From Staphylococcus felis (GTDB taxonomy: Bacteria > Bacillota > Bacilli > Staphylococcales > Staphylococcaceae), in contig NZ_CP027770.1 of assembly GCF_003012915.1 (NCBI RefSeq), forward strand, positions 62,001-126,000: a DNA stretch of 64,000 nucleotides, in the 5' to 3' direction. The notes beneath the pieces were generated by a model. It was given only the letters and a program-made list of their open reading frames with translations. It did no database searches and was not told the DNA's origin. How positions within the stretch are numbered: the first letter of the stretch is position 1; each line of letters begins with the position of its first letter. Shown here in pieces: positions 41,895 through 50,550 of this stretch. The position numbers and the translations under genes are program-made.

Positions 41895-42575
41895 TTACAT
41901 AAAATAGAGAATACCTACAAAATGAAACATAGATGCAACTAATATAAAAATATGCCAAATCATATGAAAATAGGGTCTATCTTTTTGAGCATAAAACCAT
42001 GCGCCGATCGTGTAAGCCACTCCACCTAAAAATATAAAAAGTAAAAATAGCCATAAGCCGTGATGAATAATAATAGGCAAATAAATAACACCTACCCATC
42101 CCATCATTAAATAGATGAAGAGGCTTAACTTTGGATTGACGTTAGCGGCTATTGCTTTGTATAAAATGCCCCAAATTGTTGTTGCCCATAATATCACCAT
42201 AATTGTCCATCCAAGCCATCCACCTACTAATACTATAGAAACAGGTGTGTACGTTCCAGCGATAGCAACGTATATCATACTATGATCGATAATGCGCATA
42301 ACATATTTATGTGGTGAAGCTTGTTGCATCGAGTGATAAACTGTTGATGATATAAACATCATAAAAATACTGATAACAAAAATTGAAACACTTATGGATA
42401 ATAACACACCTGAGTGTACATAGCTGTATACTGCTGCATAAGGCAACAAAAAAAGCATGAGTAACGCAGCCACACCATGTGAAACTGCGTTACCGACTTC
42501 CTCACCAAAAGTAAGAGGGGCTATATCTTTAAAAGCCTGTCTTTTTTTAGGTCTATTTGTTTTAGCGACTGACAT
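41895..42575 (-). CDS. haemolysin III / PAQR family membrane protein
   Basis: This 226-residue protein has seven membrane segments. The family signatures are FGEEVGNAVSHGVAA, SSTVYHSM (first His region), IDHSMIYVAIAGTYTPV and HMIWHIFILVASMFHF, which together give a likely zinc site of one Asp/Ser and three His. The haemolysin name is historical, and PAQR relatives act as receptors or lipid hydrolases. The start at 42575 (MSVAKTNRPKKR) follows AGGGGTGG; it begins 10 bases after the uridylyltransferase gene, so the two are coupled. Confidence 0.92.
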   Translation of the reverse strand: MSVAKTNRPKKRQAFKDIAPLTFGEEVGNAVSHGVAALLMLFLLPYAAVYSYVHSGVLLSISVSIFVISIFMMFISSTVYHSMQQASPHKYVMRIIDHSMIYVAIAGTYTPVSIVLVGGWLGWTIMVILWATTIWGILYKAIAANVNPKLSLFIYLMMGWVGVIYLPIIIHHGLWLFLLFIFLGGVAYTIGAWFYAQKDRPYFHMIWHIFILVASMFHFVGILYFM

Positions 42576-42585
42576 TGTGCCACCC

Positions 42586-43776
42586 CTATTCAATAATATT
42601 CAAACGCTTTAAATCTTGAGTTGCTGTCTCTACGCTATCTTTACCTTCCTTATTTTTCAATGGGCTAAACTCTTCTTCACGAGGAACTTGTAGCGTCATA
42701 AATGAGGTTGCATATTGAAATATATCAAAATAAAATAATTCAAATTTTAATGTAGGCAACTTCACGATACCAAAATCTTCATCTAATTGTTCAAGTTCTT
42801 TAACTGCCAAATGATAAGGCAAAGGTTTATCAACTGCAGCTTGAATAAATGGCACTCTAAACGCATGGATACCGATATTAGCATTATGCAAATCGTTAGC
42901 TACTTCAGGCGTTAACTCTGAATATTCAAGTACCTTATCTTTACCATCATTAACGACAAGACGCCCTACACTTTCAAAAGCCTTAGGTTCAATTGATTTT
43001 GTCGTCACGTCCCTATGGTGATGAACTGTAAACCCTGCAAAAACTGGGTCTAGCACACGCACAAGGACATTATCAATATTATTCATAAAAATATATTCAT
43101 TTTGACGCTCAATCATCTGCTGCAAATAACCTGCGCGTTTTAATGATTTAAAAACACCACCATTCCCATTTGGCGTTTCCATAATTAAGCCTTCCTTATT
43201 AAAGATGAGTTGACCATCAGTATTCAGCGCAATGATGTTATCTTGCTTGAAGAAAAAGATGTGCTCTGGGTCGTAGCCAAAATATTGATGCCTTTCAAAA
43301 TATTGACGTGTGGCCTCATCATTGATTTCACTTGTCATAATATACCAATCAATGTAACGACCTGCGTTATCTGAAAGCGCTCGTAATTGACGTGCTTGTA
43401 ATTCAAATAAACTCACACCTTCAATTTCGAACGAACCTTTTGGCCCTTTATACCCCAACCGTGTACCTTGACCACCAGCTAATAAAAGCACTGCAAATTG
43501 TCCTTCTTTAATAGCTGCCAAGCCTTTTTCATAGTACATGTCATAATCCTCTTGAGATAAACGCGCTTTACGTTCAAAGTGGATTTCTTGAATATCGGAA
43601 ACATCGTCTATCTTTGTTTGATTGACATATACCTCTTCGTACAAGCTCTTAATTTCAGCCAAATCAAGTTCGTCTAATTTGGATTTTAAACGTTCTTTTT
43701 CGTTAGTGCACATCATTTTTTCATATTCTGCTAAATGTGCCTGATTATATTTTTCAAGTTTATTTTTATCTAACAT
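42586..43776 (-). CDS. UDP-N-acetylhexosamine pyrophosphorylase-like uridylyltransferase
   Basis: This 396-residue protein is of the UDPGP type resembling eukaryotic UAP1. The nucleotide loop is [25 protein letters not shown] (about residue 98), followed by [46 protein letters not shown] and the uridine-site NANIGIHAF. It probably makes a UDP-sugar from UTP and a sugar-1-phosphate; bacterial GlmU normally serves UDP-GlcNAc, so this is an extra enzyme of uncertain sugar. AAGGAGAGAAT precedes the ATG. Confidence 0.9.
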   Translation of the reverse strand: MLDKNKLEKYNQAHLAEYEKMMCTNEKERLKSKLDELDLAEIKSLYEEVYVNQTKIDDVSDIQEIHFERKARLSQEDYDMYYEKGLAAIKEGQFAVLLLAGGQGTRLGYKGPKGSFEIEGVSLFELQARQLRALSDNAGRYIDWYIMTSEINDEATRQYFERHQYFGYDPEHIFFFKQDNIIALNTDGQLIFNKEGLIMETPNGNGGVFKSLKRAGYLQQMIERQNEYIFMNNIDNVLVRVLDPVFAGFTVHHHRDVTTKSIEPKAFESVGRLVVNDGKDKVLEYSELTPEVANDLHNANIGIHAFRVPFIQAAVDKPLPYHLAVKELEQLDEDFGIVKLPTLKFELFYFDIFQYATSFMTLQVPREEEFSPLKNKEGKDSVETATQDLKRLNIIE

Positions 43777-43865
43777 ATTTTGATATTCTCTCCTTTAGTT
43801 AAAAACTAGGACAAGTCAATCGTTATATTCCTTAATTATATACCTTGATAACGTTATAACATGAA

Positions 43866-44369
43866 TTATAAGAAATAACGTATCAGTTGTTTCATTGTTG
43901 ATTCGAATAATACAAACATCGTCATGATACTAAACGTTGAGGCTAATGACAAATCCAATATACCACCCGTTTTAAATTGGATTGGAAACCTCACACGAAT
44001 CGGAAGCGGAAAAAATAATTTTACGCCACGAGGTGTTAACATATCTAATATCACATGTGAAAGCATACCACAAATTACGCCAATCATATAGTAAATTGGT
44101 ATTTGGAGCATATGTAAAAGAAAAAATATCAATCCCATAAAAATTAAGGAATGCGTTAAGGTACGATGACCAAACATATGTTTTATGAATAAACTTAAAA
44201 TACGAAAATGTTTCCCAATCTTACTTTGTGTATGACATATGTCAGGAAAAATTGAAGCAACACCGGATATGACAAGGCATGTTACCGCTTCGATTAAATC
44301 CAGTTCAAAATGTCTCGCAACTACAGCGCCAATGAGCAAACCAGCTGCAGAATGTGTTTTACCAGTCAT
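43866..44369 (-). CDS. YdjM-like metal-dependent hydrolase, membrane protein
   Basis: This 167-residue protein begins MTGKTHSAAGLLIGAV, the H-containing start of the YdjM/DUF457 family. A second metal-binding pattern is FPDICHTQSKIG, and HRTLTHSLIF and HVILDMLTPRGV complete the usual set of His/Asp residues around membrane helices. The family is called LexA-binding, inner-membrane associated or hydrolase; the true activity is not known. AAAGGGGGC is the ribosome binding site. Confidence 0.9.
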   Translation of the reverse strand: MTGKTHSAAGLLIGAVVARHFELDLIEAVTCLVISGVASIFPDICHTQSKIGKHFRILSLFIKHMFGHRTLTHSLIFMGLIFFLLHMLQIPIYYMIGVICGMLSHVILDMLTPRGVKLFFPLPIRVRFPIQFKTGGILDLSLASTFSIMTMFVLFESTMKQLIRYFL

Positions 44370-44554
44370 TGTGGCCCCCTTTCTTACATAAAAGCATTAT
44401 AGCATAATCATCCAATAAATGCGAACATGTTTTCGTATACTATTATTTCTATTAGTATGACACATTTATTTATTTAGTATCACATATTACTTGTCAAAAC
44501 GATTTCAATCAGTTATACTATGAGTAACAAAAAGTTAAAGGAAGTGTCGTATAA

Positions 44555-44812
44555 ATGGCAATGACAGTAAAAAAGAATGATCAAGAAGTTCAAATTCAAT
44601 GGAGAGTTGCAGATATTCGCATTCCTAACGATAAAATTGTAAATGTAAGTGAAGATAGAGATATTCATGCGGTACCTGAAAAAGATAAAACGGTATCTCG
44701 TATCGGCTCTACATTTGGTAAAACGAATCGCGTTATCATTGATACTGATGACCACCAATATATTATTTATACATTTAATGATAAAAAAGTTTATAATGAA
44801 GTTACTAAATAG
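44555..44812 (+). CDS. SunI/YnzG-like small cytoplasmic protein
   Basis: This 85-residue protein has AAAGGAAGTG 12-13 bases before its ATG. Segments [47 protein letters not shown] and KVYNEV resemble the SunI/YnzG group, whose founder gives immunity to sublancin and has a PH-like fold. This member has no membrane segment and no bacteriocin genes around it, so immunity is not implied. It ends at a strong terminator. Confidence 0.78.
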   Translation: MAMTVKKNDQEVQIQWRVADIRIPNDKIVNVSEDRDIHAVPEKDKTVSRIGSTFGKTNRVIIDTDDHQYIIYTFNDKKVYNEVTK

Positions 44813-44826
44813 TTGACCTAATCATT

Positions 44827-44864
44827 AACCCCCACATGCCTCTTTTATGAGCCATGCGGGGGTT
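44827..44864. terminator. terminator after SunI-like gene
   Basis: AACCCCCACATG (44827-44838) pairs with CATGCGGGGGTT (44853-44864) over 12 positions with one mismatch, followed by AGTTTTGTTTG. It lies between the convergent SunI-like and YjiH genes. Confidence 0.92.
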
Positions 44865-44887
44865 AGTTTTGTTTGTTATTAAACTGA

Positions 44888-46258
44888 CTAAAATATGATA
44901 TGTGCAACCAGTACAATAATAGGCAACGTAATCAATGTTCTAATTAGAAATATCGCGAACAATTTCCACAAACTTACGGGAATTTTCGATCCTAAAATCA
45001 CACCACCTACTTCAGATAAATAAATTAATTGACATACACTTAATACTCCTACTACAAAGCGGGTCATTTCACTTTCAACCCCTTGTATTAAAATAGATGG
45101 TAAAAACATATCTGCAAAACCGATAATCATCGTTTCAGATGCTTGTGTTGCTTCTGGCAAATGCATCCATTCTAAAATAGGTACGAAAGGCATTCCAATA
45201 ATGGTAAAGATAGGTGTATAGGTTGCTAAAATTGTAGCTAATGTGCCAATCGTCATCACAACCGGAATAACAGCTAGCCACATATCCAGTACCGTCTTGA
45301 TTGCAGTAATGACATAATCTTTGAAATGTGGCGCATGGTATCCTGTTTGAATGGCGTCGTGATATCCTTCTTTAATTGCTGATTGATATGAAAGCGACTG
45401 TTCTTGACTGTTACCAGGCTTATGACCATCAATATAATGATCTTCTACATGTCTCAACGGCCATATTCTTGGCATAATCAACGCTGCTACAAAACAAGCA
45501 ACAATCACTGTACCATAAAAATACATAAAATAATCCATTAACCCTAATGTATCCACAATTACAATCGCAAACGTAAGTGATACAACACTAAAAGTAGTCG
45601 AAATTACAGTTGCTTCTCTTCGTGTATAAAAGCCTCGTTCGTATTGCTTGCTCGTAATCATCACACCTACTGTTCCATCTCCAATAAAAGATGCTAAATT
45701 ATCAACAGCGGATCGCCCCGGTAACGTAAACAGCGGACGCATAATAGGTCTAAAAATAGGCCCTAAAAACTCTAATAACCCATATTCTAATAGCAATGGT
45801 AAAAATAGCGCTGCAAAGAAAAAAACAGCCACAAGCGTAGGCAATAAATCTGAAAAAATGAGATTCCCTGTATCATCAGAATATATCCATTCTGAGCCTA
45901 CTTTAAAAAATGTTAACCATACTATCAAAACTGCACCGATTCTGACAAGTGCCCAAGGCCAAGTCACTTTAAAAGTATGTGTCATAAAATTTGACTTCAT
46001 TCGAGATGGTGTAATCAAAAAACTATATACAAATGTCAGTATCCCCGACAATGTTATAATCGCGATAATCATCCAAGGCATCATTGCTCCCACTGTATCT
46101 TTAAAAATAGAAGCTAAGTATGCTATAGGTAATGTCGTCATCTTTTCACCATTCTCTGTAACAGGAATAGGAATTAAAAATAAAACAATACCTAATAATG
46201 AGAGTAAAACAAATTTTGCTTTACCAATATTTCGTTGCTTTTGAGTTAAATTTTCCAT
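44888..46258 (-). CDS. YjiH-family transporter with Gate domain
   Basis: This 456-residue membrane protein has about 10 segments and a central nucleoside-recognition (Gate)-like region with NLASFIGDGTVGVMITSKQYERGFYTRREATVISTTFS (about 195-235). The second half repeats this theme (GFADMFLPSILIQGVESEMTRF, VGVLSVCQLIYLSEVGG). It is annotated in other genomes only as YjiH family, and the substrate is unknown. The start at 46258 (MENLTQKQRN) follows AAAGGTGAGG. Confidence 0.87.
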   Translation of the reverse strand: MENLTQKQRNIGKAKFVLLSLLGIVLFLIPIPVTENGEKMTTLPIAYLASIFKDTVGAMMPWMIIAIITLSGILTFVYSFLITPSRMKSNFMTHTFKVTWPWALVRIGAVLIVWLTFFKVGSEWIYSDDTGNLIFSDLLPTLVAVFFFAALFLPLLLEYGLLEFLGPIFRPIMRPLFTLPGRSAVDNLASFIGDGTVGVMITSKQYERGFYTRREATVISTTFSVVSLTFAIVIVDTLGLMDYFMYFYGTVIVACFVAALIMPRIWPLRHVEDHYIDGHKPGNSQEQSLSYQSAIKEGYHDAIQTGYHAPHFKDYVITAIKTVLDMWLAVIPVVMTIGTLATILATYTPIFTIIGMPFVPILEWMHLPEATQASETMIIGFADMFLPSILIQGVESEMTRFVVGVLSVCQLIYLSEVGGVILGSKIPVSLWKLFAIFLIRTLITLPIIVLVAHIIF

Positions 46259-46301
46259 TAAGTGCCTCACCTTTCACTAGGGCCATCGCTATATACATCA
46301 A

Positions 46302-46348
46302 AACGCCTCTTTCTTTTGTCTCATCATTATACAAAGGAAAGAGGCGTT
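46302..46348. terminator. terminator upstream of the YjiH gene
   Basis: AACGCCTCTTTC (46302-46313) pairs perfectly with GAAAGAGGCGTT (46337-46348), with further pairing TTTGT/ACAAA. On the minus strand it comes after the htsC stop, which makes it the terminator of htsABC. Confidence 0.88.
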
Positions 46349-46396
46349 ATGCAATATCAAATTGAATTTTTATTCACTTTTACGCATATTAAAAAA

Positions 46397-47359
46397 TCAC
46401 ATTTTACGTAATACATATAAGAAATACGGTGCACCTATGATTGCAATTAAGACGCCAACTGGAATATCAATAGGTGGGGCAATCACACGTGCTAAACCAT
46501 CTGCAAATACCATGAGTAATCCACCAATCAATCCGGACATGATAATAATATGCAAATGTTTATGACCAACAATACTCCGTGCAATATGAGGGGCAATCAA
46601 ACCTAAGAAACTCAATCCACCAACAACAGATATAGCCGCCCCTGCTAACATAACAGCAGCTAAAAGCAAGATCATCTTTGTGCGATTGACATGTGTTCCG
46701 ATAGCCGTCGCAACATCTTCACCCAAATGTAAAACATCTAACTTTCGGCTATTTGCAATAATTAATGGGATTGCAATGATAAGCCACGGTAAAATAGTAT
46801 AAACATGTTGCATAGAACGCCCAAATAGACTTCCTGTTAACCACACTAATGCAATGTTCGCCTCCATTGGATTTCGAATTAATAAGTATTGAACGAGTGC
46901 CATCGCGATTGCACCGATTGCCATACCTATAAGCGCTAATTGTGAGCCTTTAACCCCTTTATAGCTAATGAGTAAGGACAAAATAATACTAATGATAATC
47001 GCACCGACAAATGAGGCAACTGGTAGCACAAAAAGAGGCGCTGTTGGAAATACGATAATAACAATGACAGCTGTTAAACTCGCACCTTTAGTAATCCCTA
47101 TTACGTCAGGAGAAGCAAGTGGATTACGAATAATCCCTTGTATCACCGCTCCCGAAATAGATAAAGCTGCTCCTACTAAAATACCTAAAAACATCCTAGG
47201 CAATCGATACTCTTGCAAGATAAAGTTTTGACCAGTCAACACTTCTGACAACACGTCTTGGGGCGAAATATATACCGCACCAGCACCTAGGCTTAAAATC
47301 GAACAAACAATGAGCAACAAAATAACGATGATATAGCGCTTTGCATAATTAATATTCAT
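46397..47359 (-). CDS. htsC: staphyloferrin A ABC permease HtsC
   Basis: This 320-residue FecCD-type permease has about nine or ten membrane segments; GAALSISGAVIQGIIRNPLASPDVIGITKGASL is the EAA-like FecCD signature and GPHIAR-type GLIAPHIARSIVGHKH completes it. It pairs with HtsB as the channel for ferric staphyloferrin A. The start overlaps the htsB stop by four bases. No ATPase gene lies in the locus; in S. aureus the shared FhuC serves this transporter. Confidence 0.93.
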   Translation of the reverse strand: MNINYAKRYIIVILLLIVCSILSLGAGAVYISPQDVLSEVLTGQNFILQEYRLPRMFLGILVGAALSISGAVIQGIIRNPLASPDVIGITKGASLTAVIVIIVFPTAPLFVLPVASFVGAIIISIILSLLISYKGVKGSQLALIGMAIGAIAMALVQYLLIRNPMEANIALVWLTGSLFGRSMQHVYTILPWLIIAIPLIIANSRKLDVLHLGEDVATAIGTHVNRTKMILLLAAVMLAGAAISVVGGLSFLGLIAPHIARSIVGHKHLHIIIMSGLIGGLLMVFADGLARVIAPPIDIPVGVLIAIIGAPYFLYVLRKM

Positions 47360-48381
47360 CGTGATTTCACTCCTCTCATTGTAATGAATAAGAAGTACAA
47401 TGCACCGACAAATGACGTTACAATGCCTATTGGTGATTCAAACGGATATGCAATCAACCGACTCATGACATCCGAAATTAACAAGAGATTCGCACCCATA
47501 ATCATAGATAATAAAATGATTAAAAAGTAATTTCGACTCACATAGTATTTTACGATATGAGGCACTATTAAACCTACAAATCCTATAGGTCCTGCTACTG
47601 CAACACTTGAGCCTGCTAACACAACTACAATAAGGCCAGACAGTGCACGAATTAACTTTGTATTTTGACCTAAACCTGTTGCCATTTGGTCACCTAAATC
47701 AAGTATTGCCAATTGTCGGGATAACAATAATGCCGCAGTGAGTCCTCCTATTATCCATGGCAGTATTTGTATAATATTTGGCCATTTAATAGTGTGGATT
47801 GCTCCTACTAACCAAAACATAACTGTCGTTGTCGCATCCTCATTCAACAAAATAATACCTTGTGTTAAACTTGTAAAAAATAAATGAATCGTCATCCCTG
47901 CTAAAGCAAGCTTAACGGGCGTCATGCCTTTCGTTGCATCCGCTAAGACATACACTGCCAAACCACCCAAGAAGGCGCCTATAAAAGCGTAAATGACAGA
48001 ATTTGCAGCCAAACCAGGTAGTAAAACTGTAATTAAAACAACCATAAACGACGCACCCGCATTCACACCAAAAATTTGTGGCGATGCGAGAGGATTACGT
48101 GTAATAGCCTGCATCAAAACACCTGCAACTGCAAGCGCAGCACCAAGTAGTAAAGCACCAAGCATACGCGGCATACGTACATTATGTATTAAAAATGTTT
48201 GTTGTGTCTCTTGAAGGTGAAACACATAATCCACAAGTGACTTAAAATTAATATCTGACGAACCCATTGCAAGATTTAAATACACTGCAAAAATAAGAAA
48301 ACATACGCTCACAATAAATGTGAGCGTATTACGTTTTCTTTGGTGATGTCCGTCTTGAATTGATGAAGTTGATTTTGACAT
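47356..48381 (-). CDS. htsB: staphyloferrin A ABC permease HtsB
   Basis: This 341-residue FecCD permease has a basic N-terminus (SIQDGHHQRKRN) and about ten membrane segments. The signatures are GAALAVAGVLMQAITRNPLASPQIFGVNAGAS and GFVGLIVPHIVKYYV. It lies between htsA (32 bases upstream) and htsC on one transcript under Fur control. Confidence 0.93.
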   Translation of the reverse strand: MSKSTSSIQDGHHQRKRNTLTFIVSVCFLIFAVYLNLAMGSSDINFKSLVDYVFHLQETQQTFLIHNVRMPRMLGALLLGAALAVAGVLMQAITRNPLASPQIFGVNAGASFMVVLITVLLPGLAANSVIYAFIGAFLGGLAVYVLADATKGMTPVKLALAGMTIHLFFTSLTQGIILLNEDATTTVMFWLVGAIHTIKWPNIIQILPWIIGGLTAALLLSRQLAILDLGDQMATGLGQNTKLIRALSGLIVVVLAGSSVAVAGPIGFVGLIVPHIVKYYVSRNYFLIILLSMIMGANLLLISDVMSRLIAYPFESPIGIVTSFVGALYFLFITMRGVKSR

Positions 48382-48413
48382 AAGATATCACCTTTATTTA
48401 AACGACGAAACGA

Positions 48414-49412
48414 TTAGTTCTTATTGCTTTCTTCTTTAGAAATTTCAGCAAGCTCTTTTGCAATCTCTTCAGATGAAATTAAACCACGTGACTTCGCCCA
48501 TGTTAAACGATCAACAACGTGTACACGATTATTTTTGACCGCATCAATATTATTCCACACAGAATCTTCTTTCATTTTAGCATAAAATGGATCATCTTCT
48601 CCATTCACCATGATAAACATGCGCTCAGGATTAACTTCTGCTAATTGCTCTGAGTTCATATTTAAATATGGTGCATTTAAATATTCTGGGAGTTGATCTG
48701 ATACTTCTTTTGTTAATGCTTCTTTAAAACCAAGCTCGTGTAAAAATTGGCCGACATATGATTTGTCTGCATGTGCAAGAAAACCTGATTGAGAAATAAC
48801 TGCCGGAAGCACTTTTAAGTCTTTATTCATCGTAATATCTTTTTTATAGCTATCTATCTTTTCTTGATGTTCTTTCAAACGTTTGTCAGCTTGATCTTCT
48901 TTAGATAAAGCTTTTGCGATTGTTTTGAAAGCTTCGATATTCTCGTTGTAGTCAGAATCTAAACTTGGTAATAAAATAGTTGGTGCGATTTTGTTCAATT
49001 GATCGTAAGTCCCTTTATGACGATTGTTATCAGCTATAATTAAATCTGGTTTTAATTCACTAATAACCTCTAAATTAGGTTGTTTACGCGCACCTACTGA
49101 TTTATAATCTCCTAAATTTTTACGAATTGGCTCAATAATATTATTTTTATCGCCATCATCTGCTATACCAACTGGTTTTACACCTAATGCGACAAGTGAA
49201 TCAACAAATGAGTACTCAAGTGCTACAACACGTTTAGGTTCTTTCGTAATCTTTGTTGTACCACCATCATGCTGAATTGTCACACCTTTATCTGAACTAT
49301 TTGAGCTTTCTTTTTTGTCAGAATTTCCTGAATCACTGACACTACCACATGCAGCTACAATAAGCATCACTGCAAGTAATAATGCTAAACCTATAAACTT
49401 TTTACCTCTCAC
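48414..49412 (-). CDS. htsA: staphyloferrin A-binding lipoprotein HtsA
   Basis: HtsA is the surface receptor for ferric staphyloferrin A. The signal peptide ends in a lipobox LIVAACGS (Cys about residue 22), followed by a Ser/Asn/Lys linker and a type III substrate-binding fold (RVVALEYSFVDSLVALGVKPVGIADD; PDLIIADNNRHKGTYDQLNKIAPTILL). I choose the GTG at 49412 (MRGKKFIGLALLL), as AAGGAG lies 9-10 bases upstream; the frame opens 13 codons earlier. A Fur box overlaps the end of sfaC just upstream. Confidence 0.94.
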   Translation of the reverse strand: MRGKKFIGLALLLAVMLIVAACGSVSDSGNSDKKESSNSSDKGVTIQHDGGTTKITKEPKRVVALEYSFVDSLVALGVKPVGIADDGDKNNIIEPIRKNLGDYKSVGARKQPNLEVISELKPDLIIADNNRHKGTYDQLNKIAPTILLPSLDSDYNENIEAFKTIAKALSKEDQADKRLKEHQEKIDSYKKDITMNKDLKVLPAVISQSGFLAHADKSYVGQFLHELGFKEALTKEVSDQLPEYLNAPYLNMNSEQLAEVNPERMFIMVNGEDDPFYAKMKEDSVWNNIDAVKNNRVHVVDRLTWAKSRGLISSEEIAKELAEISKEESNKN

Positions 49413-49460
49413 TGTGCGTCTCTCCTTTATTATGTATTGAACACTATACACCTATATTAA

Positions 49461-49481
49461 TTGATAACGATTCTCATTGTC
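49461..49481 (-). promoter_or_regulatory. Fur box for htsABC
   Basis: TTGATAACGATTCTCATTGTC matches the classical GATAATGATTCTCATTATC Fur site closely. It overlaps the final codon of sfaC, so htsABC has its own iron-regulated promoter inside the sfa-hts cluster. Confidence 0.88.
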
Positions 49482-50547
49482 AACATTGTTTTGAAAAGTT
49501 ATTAACTTTTGATCGATAAAATCCTTTCAGTAAGGCTTCTATCCCTTCATCTTTGTGATAACACTTTTTTAACTGAGGCACATGCATACTATGGGCAATG
49601 GCATTGTAGCTCATTTTAAATGTAATACGATCTCCTAATTGATAATAATCCGCTATGCCAATATCAATTAACATAATATCACTCGTACTTCCGACTATTT
49701 TCAGTTTAGAATCAGTAAGCGCCAATCCTTCGATATGTGTGTCGAGCTGACCAATGTCTACTAATGCTTGCATATAGGACTGATGCGTCTCAATGTTCAG
49801 ACGAGGTTTAATCTCAATGATACGTCCTTCTAGTAAAAAAGCGTCTTCATAAAGTTGTGATACACGCATACCATAAGAAGTTTCATAACCTCTAAGCCAT
49901 GTTTCACCAATTCTCAATTGATTAATTCGCCCTAAGTCACTATACATTGCTAAAGTTAACATACTTGAATTACCACCAGAAATAGTGTTAAGACGATATC
50001 CCATTCTTTTCTCGATATTATCGATAAAGTGATGTATATACGGCAAATCATCTTCTGATGGTGGTAGCGGACGAAAACACATAAAGTTGAATGCAACCCC
50101 TTTTAAATAAATGCCTTTTAGAGGTACAATTTCCTTAATCATTTGCGCTACTTCATATGTCAATACACCTTCTCGACCATCTTTCCAATCAATCATTAAT
50201 AAAATATGATGCGTGACTCCTTTTGATATCGCAATCTTATTGAGTGCCTTAATCGTCGAAAGTTCAGTTTGAATACTGACCTTACTTTTATCAACGATTT
50301 CCTCTAGTTCATCTTGATGTGCTCCTTTTATAATCATATACTTCAAATCATCTCGTTGTTTAATAAGATTGACCCTTGATTCTGCAACACACTCAAACCC
50401 TGCATCATGCAACATCGAAACGATAACACTATCACCAGCAACACCTTTAGTTACTGGAATCATTTCGATACCACGTTCACTTAACAATCGCTGTAACATG
50501 AGCGCATTGTATTTTAACTTGCTTAAATTAATATGCAGTTGAGCCAT
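49480..50547 (-). CDS. sfaC: SfaC, PLP-dependent amino-acid racemase-like enzyme
   Basis: This 355-residue protein has the alanine-racemase-type TIM barrel. MIPVTKGVAGD near residue 32 provides the PLP lysine. MIDWKDGREGVLT and GGNSSMLTLAMYSDLGRINQLRIGE fit the family called ornithine/amino acid racemase YhfX or III. In staphyloferrin A synthesis SfaC is proposed to supply D-ornithine. It starts 3 bases after the sfaB stop, with GAGGTG before the ATG. Confidence 0.9.
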   Translation of the reverse strand: MAQLHINLSKLKYNALMLQRLLSERGIEMIPVTKGVAGDSVIVSMLHDAGFECVAESRVNLIKQRDDLKYMIIKGAHQDELEEIVDKSKVSIQTELSTIKALNKIAISKGVTHHILLMIDWKDGREGVLTYEVAQMIKEIVPLKGIYLKGVAFNFMCFRPLPPSEDDLPYIHHFIDNIEKRMGYRLNTISGGNSSMLTLAMYSDLGRINQLRIGETWLRGYETSYGMRVSQLYEDAFLLEGRIIEIKPRLNIETHQSYMQALVDIGQLDTHIEGLALTDSKLKIVGSTSDIMLIDIGIADYYQLGDRITFKMSYNAIAHSMHVPQLKKCYHKDEGIEALLKGFYRSKVNNFSKQC

Positions 50548-50550
50548 CCA

